Source: Vermamoeba vermiformis (lineage: Eukaryota > Tubulinea > Echinamoebida). From it: 64,000 nucleotides of DNA. Location of the stretch: positions 62,001 to 126,000 of the forward strand of contig JBEWZL010000300.1 of the NCBI GenBank assembly GCA_045837725.1. Reading direction: 5' to 3'. A program made the position numbers and the translations under genes. The notes below the pieces were generated by a model. It searched no databases. It was not told the DNA's origin and was given only the letters and a program-made list of their open reading frames with translations. This document shows positions 24,483 through 37,282 of this stretch, one piece after another. Within the stretch, counting starts at the first letter, position 1. Every line of letters begins with the position of its first letter.

Positions 24483-25693
24483 TCAATTATTTTCCTCTGG
24501 ATCCGGCCTCAACAACGCTTCATGGACTTTTTCCATCTTATTCCACTCTTTCTTAGTCATATGATAACAACAAGCATGATCGTGCTTGATAGTCTCTTCT
24601 TTAGCAGCTCCTGATGAAAAATAAGGAGATCCCGAGACAAAGTAGCCGCCTACATCCGTAGCTTTTTAAAATTGAATTAGAGATTTGAATTTTTCCTAAT
24701 TTGGTAAATGACATACCAACTCGTGAAGTCATATAGTCTTCAAACGGCGATAATTTGTTGCAATATTTGTGGTAATTAGAGACGAAATTATAAGCGACCA
24801 TTCTTCGCGCCAATTCGTTTGAATAAGCATAACAAGGGCCTATATCCGTATTAATATTATCATATAACATTAAATTTAATGAAATTATTTACCTCCAGCT
24901 GGATACGCGAAATTGTCTTTGGCCGTATAATTAAATTCGCCGCCAATATGATGTCGCGGACTTCCGGCCGTACAATTGTGTCTCGTACGCGGCACAGTGC
25001 ACATATTATGCAAGACGACGTAATAGGGCACTATTAAATTTAAAATCATTGGTCGTCGTTGCAAGATCCAATTCGCCATTACGTAAAATAACGCATTTAT
25101 TAATTTGAAAATATTTCAAAATTACGCGCAAAAAATAAATATGCGTAATCATGATTTGCAATAAATAAATCGGAAAATGTCAAAAAAATAACGGAAAATT
25201 ACTTACATCCGGTCAGAATAGGTTCGGAGTGGTTTAAAGTTGATAAAAATTCTACGACTCTATCAGGCACTACATATGAATCATCATCGCATTTCATAAA
25301 CCACCTCTTCGTTGGGAAAATTTCATACATCTTGTGAACTAGATCAGCAGTTTTGCAACAAACTGAATTATAGTCCGTCGGGCACGTAGAATATACGGCA
25401 TTAATATTGGTGCTATTATTTTGATCGGTAATGAATCGAAAATTCGGTTTTTTTGGGCACATCTCCTTCAGCCAAGTCTTTTCTTGCATATCCGTGCGGT
25501 CTTTATATCGTCCAGTAGTAGTAATGCCAATAGCTACATGGCATATATTAAGAGGACCAATATTATCCGCCTCTATAGCAGGATCCCAAAGCTGATCGAA
25601 TGGCGGCAACGGGGCAAATCCCCACATAAGGTTCATCACCAGCGTGACGACAATTAGCAAAAATATATAATGCTTGTATGAGTGTCGTCGCAT
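24483..25693 (-). CDS. Fringe/GT31-type glycosyltransferase, type II membrane protein
   Basis: The short cytosolic end MRRHSYKHY is followed by a signal anchor IFLLIVVTLVMNLMWGFAP, the layout of Golgi glycosyltransferases. The catalytic domain shows VAIGITTTGRYKDRTDMQEKTW, SVCCKTADLVHKMYEIFPTKRWFMKCDDDSYV (DDD = the DxD metal and sugar-nucleotide site), then GGEFNYTAKDNFAYPAGGPCYAYSNELA and SPFEDYMTSRVG (ED acidic pair), and HDHACCYHMTKKEW. This order fits beta-1,3-galactosyl/N-acetylglucosaminyl and Fringe-like enzymes. There are four or so exons. The donor sugar and acceptor cannot be read from sequence. Confidence 0.8.
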
Positions 25694-25849
25694 GATTCAG
25701 AAATAAAAAAGAACCAGCCGTGACGGAAAAAATTAAACTGTTTTGTGTAACGGTTGAGATCCCGCTTAATAAAATTGATATTCTGGCACAAAAGGAAATC
25801 GGTACACTGTCGTACGATATATTTAAATCGAAGAAATTTACTAAAGGTA

Positions 25850-28800
25850 TTAATTCTTGGGAGCAACGATAGCTAACAGAGATCCCACATCTACACGATC
25901 CTTAACTTGAACTGTAATTTCAGTAACGCGTCCATCGTGAGGAGCAACGACTTGGACCTAATAAATACAATATTAATATCATATACAAACCTATATTAAT
26001 TCTTTTCTGTAACTTACAGCCATTTTCATAGCAGTCACAATCATCAATGGTTCGCCCTTCTTGACCTCGCTGCCAACACCGACGTACATCACCTCAATAG
26101 CACCAGGAAGAGGGCTCGGCACGTGCTCCGAGTTAGTCAAGTCGGCCTTGCGCGTGTGAACTTTTCCAGCTTGAGCGGCCTTGTCGACCACACGCACCTT
26201 GCGAGTCTGGTCATTGACCAAAAACTCCAAGTTACGAGTGCCGTCGGAGTTCAACGGACCAACACGCTTAAGTTCAACCTTGTGATGCAACTAACATCAA
26301 TTAATTTTAGCATACGTCTGAAAAAACGCGATTTTTCAGATCTGATCCAGATGTGGTACTTACGAAACTGTCAGGACTGCCGAGCTCAGGCAAATCAACG
26401 TGAACGACTTGACCGATGATCATGCCCGAGAAGAACACTTCAGTCGAGAGCCAGCTGACCTTCCAGCCGTACTCCTTCAAGAAGTCCATGTACTCCTCAA
26501 AGACCTTGGGGTAAATGATCGATGTGATCACGTCTTCAGGGGTCATTTTTTGTCCGTACTTCGCTTCAAGTTCCGCAGTCTTGGCATCAAAATCGACCGG
26601 TCTCAACATCGCACCCTAAATTTAAGCCCACGTAAGCTTTTGTGAAAATTTCGAAAGTTTTTTTGGATGGACTTACAGGTCTGGTTGTCAATGGCTGACG
26701 ACCCTTGAGAACAATTGCTTGGACGTCCTTAGGCAAGCCGTGATGAGGGTAGCCCAACATGCCCATGAACAAATCAACGACTGACTCGGGGAACTCAATG
26801 TCTTTGCCCTTTGTCAACACATCCGCAGCAGTCATGTTGCTTTGAATGAGGAACAAGGCCACTTTAACGAACATTAGCACGAGTCTGTTAAGCCATACTT
26901 AGCATTAGACTTACTGTCACCGACGCACTTGCTGCTCGGAGTGACCTTGACGATGTCACCGAACAATCTGTTCACGTCGCGGTACATGTCAACAACGTCG
27001 TCCCAGCGGTCCAACAGACCCAAGTCCTTGCATTGCGCGTACAAGTTGCTGTATTGGCCACCCGGGATTTGATGCTCAAAGACACGAGCAGAACTACATG
27101 TAATTAGTTAACGAGTTCTATTGCCTAATTAGGCTATTACTTACCCGCACTTAAGACCGCTTTCGAAGGGTTGGTATTGAGTGCGCACTTGGGACCAGTA
27201 GACGTCCAATCGTTCCAACGACAAATATGGAATTTTCGGGTCACGTGGACTGCCTTCCAATGCCGCCAAGAACGCGTTCATGGAAGGTTGAGAAGTGGTG
27301 TCGGCCATAGAAGCCATTGCCAAATCTGGAAAGTGTCAGAACGACAGCCTAAAAATATCTAAATTTTTTCACGAGAGACTTACCGACAACATCGCAGCCA
27401 TTGTTAGCCATATTAATTACGGTGGACAAAGCAGCGGATGAAGTATTGTGCGTGTGGAAGTGCAAAGGCAGATCAGTGACGGATCTGATCGCGTTGACGA
27501 AAGGAACGACCATTTGAGGCTTCATAAGACCAGCCATATCCTTAATACCAATAATATGAGCTCCGGCAGCGGTGATTTGTTTGGCCAAATCCTTGAAATA
27601 CTCGAGCGTGTAGATCTTCTCGTTCGGCGACAAGAAATCTCCCGTGAACGAGATACAAACTTCCGCAATTTTGTTGTATTTTCTCACAGTGTCAATGCAC
27701 AGCTGCATTTGCTCGACGGAGTTGAAGCAGTCGAAGATTCTGAACACGTCAATGCCGTTCTTGGCCGCGAGCTCGACGAATCTCTCGTTGACATTGTCAG
27801 GATAGCTCTTGTAACCAACGGCATTGCTGCCACGGATCAACATTTGCAACATAATATTGGGAATGCTATAAAAGGAAATCGCAAATTAGTCCTGTGAAAT
27901 TTCATAATTTTTTCATACGTACTTCTTTCTCAACAAGCGGAGACGTTCCCAAGGGTCCTCGCCCAAAAATCTGTAGCACACGTCGTAGGTAGCGCCACCC
28001 CAAACTTCCAGCGAGAATGCGTCGTGCAACAAGCGAGAGGCTTCGGAGGCAATTCCGAGCAGATCCACTGTTCTAACACGAGTAGCCAACAAGCTCTGAT
28101 GCGCATCACTACAATATTGAACATTAATACTGCACTCATATAGTTATTTTCAACCGTTCTTACCGCATAGTAGTGTCAGTGATCTTAACGGACTGTTGCT
28201 GTCGCAACCACTTTGAGACAGCTTCGGGACCGTGGTTGTCCAAGATGTATTTAGCGTTAGGTCGCTCTTCAGTGGCAACAGGACGAGGCACATTGCTGGT
28301 AAGAGCTTTAGGAGTCAACACACCAGATGGTTGCTGCGAAAATTCGTTTTAGCGGATTCGTCCATGAACTGAAAAATAGGGGATATCTACTTACCTTGCC
28401 GAGGAAAGATGAGTAAGGACTGTTAAGAGTTCTATCAGCAATGAACTTGAGGGTCTTAGATGGAGGTCCCATGCTCTACAAAAGCTAGGGTTAGATCCGA
28501 TCCCAAAAATTCAAATCCAACGAGCTTACTTGATTGCGAGCACGCTTTTGACTTGCTGACAAACCCTTAGGAGTGCTATCAGCACGTGCAATTTCATCAG
28601 TAGACATGAGCTTGTAGAATCCCATGCTGTTGTACTTCTTGTAACGTTGTTGCACGAGGTTTTCAGGGGTCAATTTCAAGAGGTCGTTGGTGGTCGAGGT
28701 GAGGTACTTCTTGATGTCACTCATAATCAATGGACAGTTCTTGGTGACTTCACCATCCTATTGAAATACCACCTTATTAGCTCTTTTTCCAAGCCGGACT

Positions 28801-31289
28801 CAATATCACAAACTTACGTATTCCCAAAGAATGCGGTCGATGATGCCACGTTCCTTCAAGTCAGGCGCGTAGATCTTTTGCATGTTAGCAATCTCTCTGC
28901 AGTCAACCGGGAACTGTTGAGCCTTGTGATCTTCGTCCTTGTATCTACGTCGAGAAATGTTAGCGGATCTGCACCATTGTTCACGCATGCTGTTGTCACG
29001 TACCTTCCCAAGATAGAAGCAGCTCCTTCCGGTGAAATAACAGTGTAGTAAGCATTGCTCAACATAGCAATACGATCACCCATGCCAATAGCAAGGGCAC
29101 CTCCAGATCCGGCCTCACCGAGAACAACGCAAACGATAGGGACACGCAAACCAGCCTAGATTAATCGTCATTAGCCTCGATTACTATATATAAAAATGCC
29201 TTATTAACGTACCATAGTCAACAAGTTCGTGGCCAAAGCTTCAGATTGACCAGTTTGTTCGCTATCGAATGAAGGATAGGCACCAACAGTGTCGATCAAA
29301 GTGATAACGGGAATTTCAAAATGTTCGGCCAAGTTCATCAATTTGAGAGCCTAGAGCAAGATATAAGTCACTCAGATCCAAGAAGCAATGAGAAGTACTT
29401 ACGATACGGTAACCGGCAGGGTTGGCCATACCAAAGTTAGCATCGTGGCCCTTGTGAGTGGCCAAAACAACGCAAGGACGATCGTTCAAGAGTGCAATAC
29501 CACCGCGGATGCACGGATCTGATGAGACTTTGCCGTCACCAGAAAGTTCGATATAGTTCTTGAACACTGTTTGCAAGACGTCATCGGCGGATACTCTGTC
29601 GATCTTACGAGCAAGAGTATAATCTTGCGCGTGATCCTTTCTTGGTGAGCGTTCTTTGTCCTCATCTGCGTCCGAAGAACGACGTGGTGGTGAATCGCTG
29701 AGGACATGTGTGTTCGGATTAATATTTCTTCCTGATGGTCAATGTGAATCACTTACGTTTCTTTGTATTCGGCAGGGCTCATCTTCTCGTTGCGGCACTT
29801 CCACAAAATGTTCAAAATATTGGCCACAGTTTCGTCGATTTTGCCTGTAAAAGTACGGATCAGCAACAAATCAGGAACATCAAATTGTTACGGTTACTTA
29901 CTTTCGTCTTCAATAACCATATCGAGCTGACCATACTTCTTCAAGTATTCAGCAGTTTGGAAGCCTTGAGGGCATTCTTTGTCATAAGTAGCTTGATCCA
30001 TCTTGTAAACGGTGTTCAAAATAACGGCTAATTAAAGTATCTCCTATTAATATCAAAAGCCAAGCATATTAATAATTGCTAATACTTACAAGGACCAGCA
30101 AAACCGATACGAGCTCCGGCAATACCGATGCGGACGTCTCCCTATTAATTGTTTCATAAGCTTAGATCTCGCAGTGAATTCACATTTTGCCCAAGATTTG
30201 AGGATATTTTCAGTCTGAAAGTCTACTAATAGCTTAGTATTTCGATAGCGTACCTGCATCGCGTAAGAAGCAGAAACACCTCCGTAGGTCGGATCTTTGT
30301 TGATGGCAATGTAGGGCAGTTGTCTGTTCTTGAAGGCCTTCAAAGCAACGGAAACTTTCGCCATTTGCATCAAAGAAAGAGTACCCTCTATAATTTAAGT
30401 AATTAAGCGATCAGTATCTTTTTGATAATTTGTCCGATCAGATCTACGTTTACAACAATTGCTAATTGAGCGGTTTGCGTGTTTCCACGCTTATTGAATC
30501 AATCTTGATTAACAGTAGGGATGAAAAGAATTTCTGATAATAAGCAAATTGTTCGTTTGTTGTCGGTTACAAGCTCATCCAACAAGTTCTTGCAACAGAC
30601 GCGCAAAATAAAAATCACATTATAATAAAGGTATCAAAGAATGAGCTAGCATTCAGCAAAATATTGCGTGAAGATATTTTTTCAAATGATCGGGATCTGG
30701 ACGAAACCGAAAAGTTTTTGCAACACCCAGGAAATAAAATACATCGTTATTAACCTACCTTGCATGCGGGCACCTCCAGAGCGGCATTCGATAACAACAG
30801 GGAAGCCATATTGAGTCGCAAACTCAAATCCGGCTGTGATCTTTTGACCTTCAGCGCAGCCAAGAGATCCGCCCAAAAACTCGAAGTCGTGCTCCATCCA
30901 TATTACTTTCATGCCCTACATAAGTATTGAATCAGTAACGAGCTCCACGGAGTATTACTGGTGATCGGTACAATGGGACAATGAGCCCGAATTATTTTAG
31001 GGTTCATTGTCTCGTCCAATAGTACTGTACGCATAAAATACGTTTTGTATTATCAGGACAATTTTTTGAATTATTTTATTGAAATATTGTAAAAGATCCG
31101 TTAGTAGTTTACCTTCAAAACGCGTAGATGCACTGTAATGGCACAAAATTTGCCTGTTTTAGCTACAGCCTCTTCAATTTGCTTCGCGTAGCTCCTTCCA
31201 AAGTTGAATTGGAGGAAGTCCTGCGACCCGATCTCTCTAAAGAGCTCGATGCGGTCACCATCCGCTAACTTGTCGAAGTTTGCGCTCAT
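25850..31289 (-). CDS. Transcarboxylase: AccD-AccA carboxyltransferase fused to pyruvate-carboxylase CT and biotin domains
   Basis: About 20 exons and some 1,350 residues, with no biotin carboxylase domain. N-terminal AccD-like part: [62 protein letters not shown]. AccA-like part: [59 protein letters not shown]. Pyruvate carboxylase C-terminal half: [15 protein letters not shown] (metal ligands), [28 protein letters not shown] (carboxylated Lys), [10 protein letters not shown]. Biotin domain: [11 protein letters not shown] and AMKMA, ending [10 protein letters not shown]. Together these would move a carboxyl group from oxaloacetate, via biotin, to acetyl-CoA, giving malonyl-CoA and pyruvate without ATP. 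This fusion is known from Giardia and reported in Entamoeba. No targeting peptide is evident, so it is probably cytosolic. Confidence 0.88.
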
Positions 31290-31653
31290 GTTGGAACCAG
31301 GACTAGACTAAATTTTAATAATAAGTCTATTATGGCACCTCAGACAAGTATTTCTAAATAAAGTTTCAGCACGCGACATTTCAATTTTATGTTTGGGAGG
31401 CTTTTTAGCCCACGAAAAATTTTGAAGCGGACGTAAACACCACGTCTAGCAAACGTAAGCCTCCTCATATGTGATACGATTCTTACAATTCGAAGGAAAG
31501 TTCGGCCTTTCGGATGTGATCCGAAAAAGGTCTGAAAGAAGTATCAGGAAGTGGCAGATTATCATTTGTCTCCGCAAAAAATTAATCAAAATTTTACGCA
31601 TAATATCTACAAGGTTGTTTTTCGCACATTGTTTTTAGATTTGGTTTTTTGAA
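31290..31653. other. Intergenic with a stem-loop (UTP11 3' side / transcarboxylase 5' side)
   Basis: Both neighbours are on the minus strand, so this holds the UTP11 3' end and the transcarboxylase promoter. At 31501-31536 an imperfect hairpin (TTCGGCCTTTCGGAT pairing with ATCCGAAAAAGG and beyond, loop GTG) could be an RNA 3'-end or UTR structure. No gene is seen. Confidence 0.4.
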
Positions 31654-32787
31654 TTAAGTTTTACGCTCCTTCTTCCATCTGTAAACAACAGAGCCATCAC
31701 TCTTCTTCTTTTTAATAACGGAGCCTTTGCCCTAAATACCGAAAGCGGTTAGAACGCACAGAATGTGAATCAAAACATCATGATCTAAATTTACCATCAA
31801 TGCGCGTTTCAGTTGCATTTGGAACAAAGTCTTCTTAAGTTCATTATCGCGGCTCATTCTACTGCGAAGTTCCTAGGATCATGTTAATAATCACATCATG
31901 TAAAATGATTGATCGCAAAAAAAAAAATCGATCTTGGCAAGAGATAATTTAAGCGTGATATTATTATGTATGATAGTACGTACTTTATAGCTTGAAGCTT
32001 TAGCCTTTTCAATTTCGTTCAAATCTTTCTTTGATACTTTATCCTTGTTGATAATAATGACGTCGTTTTCAATCATCTCCTTTGTAGGTCTGTTGTAAGC
32101 ACGAGTTAAAAGCTCTTTAGGAGTGTTAAAGAACTCTTCGGCGTCGAATTCTTCCGCTTCTTCTTCGTCGGAAACAAAAATAGTGTGTTTTTCTGCCAAC
32201 TTCTTAGGACCAACTTCGTCCAAAAATCCAAGGCTACTTTGCAACTTCTCGATTTTCTATAACATAACAGTTAATAAAAGGTGTCAACTTTATACTATTT
32301 TACCAAGTTGGAGTGAATTTTGAATTAATGTAAGGTAGATCCATTGACGCCAAAGTGCGTGTACACGTTACCTTTGCTTCCATAGAGTGGCGCATAGCGA
32401 CATATGCCATATCTTGTTGCTTCATTTCTGCCATCTCATCATGTGTATATTGAGGTCCGCCGTTGATCTTGCGATGAACGCCATTCTACAATCGAAAAAT
32501 TGTTCGTTAGATCTACCCGATCGAAGACACCAAAATATTTGCTCAAGGCAATAATAGTGTGTACTTACGACTTTGCGCGTATTAACCATCTTGAAATAAT
32601 ATTCATCGGGGTTTCTGAATGCTGCTTTCTGTTCCAATTTCTTAATGGTCGCTTGTTTCTTATTGTAATCCTTGGCACGTTGAACGTAATCCTTGTGCTT
32701 CTCTAAAAGACCCAATTTTTGTCTCTTGCCAGGCTGATGACGCTCTTTATGTGTTTTTTGTGGGACTGCATTTCGTAGTGACGACAT
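31654..32787 (-). CDS. UTP11: U3 snoRNP-associated protein UTP11
   Basis: Five exons. [58 protein letters not shown] and [18 protein letters not shown] are the diagnostic blocks of UTP11, a component of the small-subunit processome needed for 18S rRNA maturation in the nucleolus. The middle part has an acidic stretch ([14 protein letters not shown]) and the C-terminus ends [24 protein letters not shown], again typical. The length of about 250 residues is normal. It is arranged head-to-head with FCF1, another processome factor, over 374 bases, suggesting shared control. Confidence 0.93.
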
Positions 32788-33161
32788 CTTGTAATATTTT
32801 TATAAATTTCAGATTTCGACCTGGGAGAACAGTAATTAGCGTATTTACGGCAAAAATGTTACATTTATAATATTTGTATGATGCCAAAGAAATAATTATT
32901 CTATTCCCAATCGTTTTGATTGAAAATCTGATTTAGATCGCGATGTCAACGACGATCTACAACAATTAGTTATTTCCTAAATTTGTACCATACCTTTATA
33001 TAAATATGCGTCGCTTATCAAAAATAACTTTGATTGTTGCACTGAGCGTGGGCTGAAAAAAGTTATGAAAGCTTTCGTTCGAAACAATTTTGTGCTGTTC
33101 CAAACACGTTAACAACAAGACCTAATATCAATTTATAATAGTATTATATAAATACTGCAGA
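32788..33161. promoter_or_regulatory. Putative bidirectional promoter of UTP11 and FCF1
   Basis: This 374-base gap separates the start codons of two divergent genes that both encode small-subunit processome proteins. It is AT-rich, with no reading frame. The inference of a shared promoter rests on position and common function only; I cannot point to a specific box. Confidence 0.4.
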
Positions 33162-34156
33162 ATGGTAAGTATAATCGATTTCTTGTTTGCGATTCGCAAC
33201 GGCTAACTCTGATCGATCAGGGTCGAACTAACGCAGTCCGTAAATTCGCCAAAGTAAAGAAAATTATTAGCCCTAAAGACTCTAGATTGTAAGAATAATA
33301 CGCAAATAATAATATTTACTCATAATAATTATCCTTGTTTTAGAAAAAAGAATCAAGAGAAGATCGACGACAAACAAGAAAAAAAGCGAAGAGAACAAGT
33401 TAATGAAGTGTATGAATAATATTATAATATTAAGCACTCGATTTTGAGCTAACATTTTTGCGCATCAGGGTCAAAACGTCATCGGCACTTTTCTTCTCAC
33501 ACAACACACAGCTTGGTCCTCCGTATCATATTCTTATTGATACGAACTTTATCAACTTCTCTATTCAAAACAAACTCGATATGTTCAATGCAGTGATGGA
33601 CTGCCTTTACGCCAAGTGTATGTGTCGCGATCTACGATCAACCAAAAAAATGCTTTTATTATTTTAACAATATATTAATCGTTATACAGTATGAGGCAAA
33701 AATATTACTATTTATTTAAACTATTTTAGCTACTTGGCGATCACGATCTGATCTAGTTTTTTAGGCACCCTTTACATTACAGATTGCGTTATGGCTGAGT
33801 TGGAAAAATTAGGCTCCAAGTTCCGCGTTGCATTGAAGTAAGTTACTATAGCATTAACAACCTATTTAATCGACGGGCAATGCAATTTTGGATCGCGTGT
33901 TACTAACCAGATCTCGAACAGAATTGCAAAGGACCCTCGCATTGAACGACTTACGTGCCTACATAAGGGTACTTACGCCGACGACTGCCTCGTAAAGCGA
34001 GTGACACAACATCGTTGCTATATTGTGGCTACGTGTGATAAGGATTTGAAGCGAAGGATCCGCAAAATTCCTGGTGTTCCAATTATGTACGTAGCTCAAC
34101 ACAAATATGCTATTGAACGTATGCCTGAAGCACCTGTGAATATTATAACCAAGTAA
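33162..34156 (+). CDS. FCF1: rRNA-processing endonuclease FCF1/UTP24 (PIN domain)
   Basis: The first exon contains only the start codon: ATG at 33162-33164 is followed directly by GTAAGT, and exon 2 begins [24 protein letters not shown] lysine/glutamine-rich stretch leads to the PIN domain: [101 protein letters not shown]. Acidic metal ligands (LIDTN, DCVMAE, CDKDL) are kept. FCF1 cuts pre-rRNA at sites A1/A2 in the SSU processome. The length and end (APVNIITK) fit the family. There are about six exons. Confidence 0.94.
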
Positions 34157-34514
34157 TATAATTATTTCCATTTGTAAATTTGCGTCGAATTAAAATTTTG
34201 TTTCCAAAACTCATATCTCGATTAGAAAATCATCGCTTACGTTGACATCCAATATTATATTTATTACAAGTCATTACCTAGGACAAAAAATTAGCAGTTT
34301 TATTGCTTTCATAACAAAATTACGGTTAGTTTGTTCGTTAGCTTTACTTGATCTAATAACGACAGCGAGGACCGCCAGTTAAGGGTTGGCCTCTTGTTTA
34401 TTTATTAACAACGTTGTTGCTTAATATTATTTACAATTCACGGACGGTGTTCGGCCGCTGTGTTTCAGAAAATTAGTACGTGATCTGTGCATTCGGAATG
34501 TTGAAATTTGACCA
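34157..34514. other. Convergent 3' region, no gene seen
   Basis: Between the stops of FCF1 (plus) and the membrane protein (minus). It holds both 3' UTRs. A 12-base palindrome AACAACGTTGTT lies near 34408. Nothing else was recognised. Confidence 0.45.
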
Positions 34515-36718
34515 TCAATTGCTACTAAAACTTATAGGAGGAAAAGAACTATCTTGAGCGCGCCAAGGTCGCTTTCCACCGTTGAAAGCAGACTTGGACT
34601 TGTTACCATTACCATTGTCTGGATCTTGATTGAGCGGAACATCAGCCCAAGGATCATCGGGGAATTCCAAGACTTTTCTATGACACGCGGCAGCAACTAA
34701 TTTTAACGCGATTAGCACCGTACACGACTTACAGAAAAATTTCCTTTTTTGGAAGATCCGGTACGCGATTCGATTAGAACTTGTGTAAAATACTTACTAA
34801 ATCCAGCGCAACCGACGCAAGGCAAGATGATCGTTAACACGATTATTAGCACCAAATAGGTAGGCATTCCAGACGAGTTCCAGCCACAGTAACTCACTGC
34901 ATACAAAAACTGAGTTAATAACCACACAAAGATTACTCTGTAGTAATAGTCGCTAAAACCAAGCAAATAGGAGTTAATTCTAAGAATTTTCAGCCGCATT
35001 AGTTCGTTTTTAAGATCCACTGGCAATTTGAATTTGACGGCATTTGGATCCGGAATTAAATCGCCAATATCATTATTAGTTACCTGAAGTGCTATCACAA
35101 GGAATGGCAAATATTCCATAGCACGCTTCAGTGAGTGTGAACATGGCTGTAGCCGCGTAAGCACGCTGCGAGATCAACGAATCGAAGTCTTCGTAGCCAA
35201 GATGGTACACCCTAATAATATTTCAGTATTAAATAATATGACCATAGTTGTATTACTTACACTGAAGTGCTTCCACCAGCCATGAAGTAAAAATCTTTGT
35301 TCCTGAAAAGAACCGGATGTCAGTACATTACAGTTCCGAGTTATTTCGAAGAAAATGAATAGCACGATATCACGTGGCTGTTAGTATTAATGGGTCTGTA
35401 TATAGTACTATTTAAGTTAGGGCGAGATACTTACTCGGCGTCATGCCAGGCGTATCCACCTGCGAAAGTGCCCAAAATACTAATAAAACCACTTTGTTGC
35501 GTATCGTATCTCAAGTAAAATAGGCCAGCATCGCTATAATCCATAAAATAAAGTCAATAAAATCAACCTAGATCCGTTAACAAAAAGACACGTCTACTTA
35601 CACAACATATATTACATCGTCTTTGCGATCGTATAATACTGAAGCTTCTGAAGATGTCATAGTTGCTGAAATTCAATGTTAGTTAGGGTGAGGTAAGCGA
35701 ATTTGAACCAGATCTACTTACACGGTAGCGGGATCACATCCACGATTGTTTTATCGACAGTCATGACCGTGATATCATCGTAATCGACTAAAAACATCAA
35801 GTTGTACTTGTCATTGAACACTAATGCCTGAGCCCAGGTTTTAGAACTGAACAACTCTTCGGTTCTACGCCACATCCGTTAATATCAATATCATTAATAA
35901 AACCAACTTACTCTCCGGATATTAAATTAGCTTTAACCACTACATATCCCATTGCGCTCGAATCAGTATCCGAGTAAATGCTAAAATAGTCCGTTGTAAG
36001 CATGGCAGTTCGGTTAACGTAAGCCAACTGAATATTTAAAGTCAGATCCGTTAAAATAAAAATAATAATGCTTGATATTACCGTATATGCGCAGAAATAG
36101 GCATTCATATTCTCAAAATCGATATTTAAGTGCTTGACGAAGACGTATTCCGATGCAAACACTGGTTCCAATCCTGATCCGTCAATATTGACCCTATATA
36201 GCGTGTATTTGCCCTAGTCATGATAAATAAAATTAATTAACAATAATTTTAGCAATATTATAGGTACTACTTACGAAGGACCCAAAATAAGCGACTTTGT
36301 TGTCCATATCATAATCGAACGTTAGACTTGCCGTACTGACGGCGCTATAAATGAAGTTGGCTGGTGCTAATTGCTGCAATATTCTACTGGAACTAAATGG
36401 AATATTTAATTAAAACCATTATTGATCGGTAAAATAATTGATTTTTCGAATTCAAGATTTAATACCCAATACGTGGTCTTAGTACTAAAAAAATAACGCT
36501 AATTAAGTTGTATTAATTTATACTTACGGTGCCTCATCCTTAGCTTGTGAGGTGTCGTATACCACGGGAGATGACTTTAGATCGTGCGTAATTCCAACGA
36601 GTGTATCATCCCAACCATCCATAATAATAAATCTTGTTATTTGATGAGGGTCGCTTTGTGCTAATGCAGCAGCAATGCACAGAGCCAGCACAAAGCAGAT
36701 TTTGAATGCGTTCTTCAT
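34515..36718 (-). CDS. Type I membrane protein with beta-propeller-like ectodomain
   Basis: About eleven exons. The signal peptide MKNAFKICFVLALCIAAALAQ is followed by repeated beta-strand blocks with aspartate turns: RFIIMDGWDDTLVGI, LTFDYDMDNKVAYFGSFG, LYRVNIDGSGLEPVFAS, DYDDITVMTVDKTIVDVIPL, VLYDRKDDVIYVVSDAGLFYL, SILGTFAGGYAWHD. This spacing resembles YWTD/NHL-type propellers, in which NIDGSG turns are common. A juxtamembrane part with several Cys leads to a membrane span YLVLIIVLTIILPCVGCAGF and a short Asp/Asn/Lys-rich tail ending FSSN. A cell-surface or endosomal receptor role is an inference. The family is not identified. Confidence 0.68.
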
Positions 36719-37282
36719 GTTCGCTTGGTGGGCTGATCGAGCGTTAATTTGATTGATATATACAAAATTAATAGTTCGGCATGTGCACTATTATTGAAAT
36801 AAATACAAATAAATGAATTTTTCAACGAACGAAATTGCAGAAAGCTATTTTTGGGTAGGTCGTCGGTTTTTTTCCCTACAATCCTACAGGTTGTCGGCCT
36901 AAAAAAAAACGCCGCCTTTTTGCCCGAAACCTACAAAGCCCAACCCCTCCCCTATTTTTGGGGTAAATCAGAATCAATCTGGCCAAAAGTTAGTTGGTTT
37001 GGCTTTTTAAGCTTTATGAACACATCTAGTTGGAAAAACTTAACAGTTCACTCGCAGAACCTTGCCTAACATCAAAGAGGGCTCCACGTGCCCCGACTAA
37101 TTTTTTACTCAAAATGAGCTTTTTGTGATCATGACAGAAGCTTACTATGATCACGCTTACTAGTAGTAGTATTGCCTGTTTGCGACTGTATTCGATCACA
37201 GTTTAAGCTGCGTAAAATTGTCGTGAGGAGACATTAATAACAAATTTAACGAGTCTGACAGCACAAACACATACCCAACATA
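36719..37282. other. Divergent intergenic region, no gene seen
   Basis: It lies between the divergent propeller-like membrane protein and the first CAP gene. A 72-codon plus-strand reading frame at 36851-37069 has no homology I can name and spans A-runs and C-runs. Short TGATCATGA and TATGATCA words recur near 37130-37160. Likely promoter sequence. Confidence 0.45.

Noticed and set aside
25850-31289. Two neighbouring genes, acetyl-CoA carboxylase subunits and pyruvate carboxylase
   Set aside because: Exons run on without stop, start or promoter gap between the AccA part and the CT part, and the same fusion is known in other protists.
36851-37069. Plus-strand 72-codon frame between divergent genes
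   Set aside because: No similarity, signal or domain; it spans homopolymer runs in a likely promoter.
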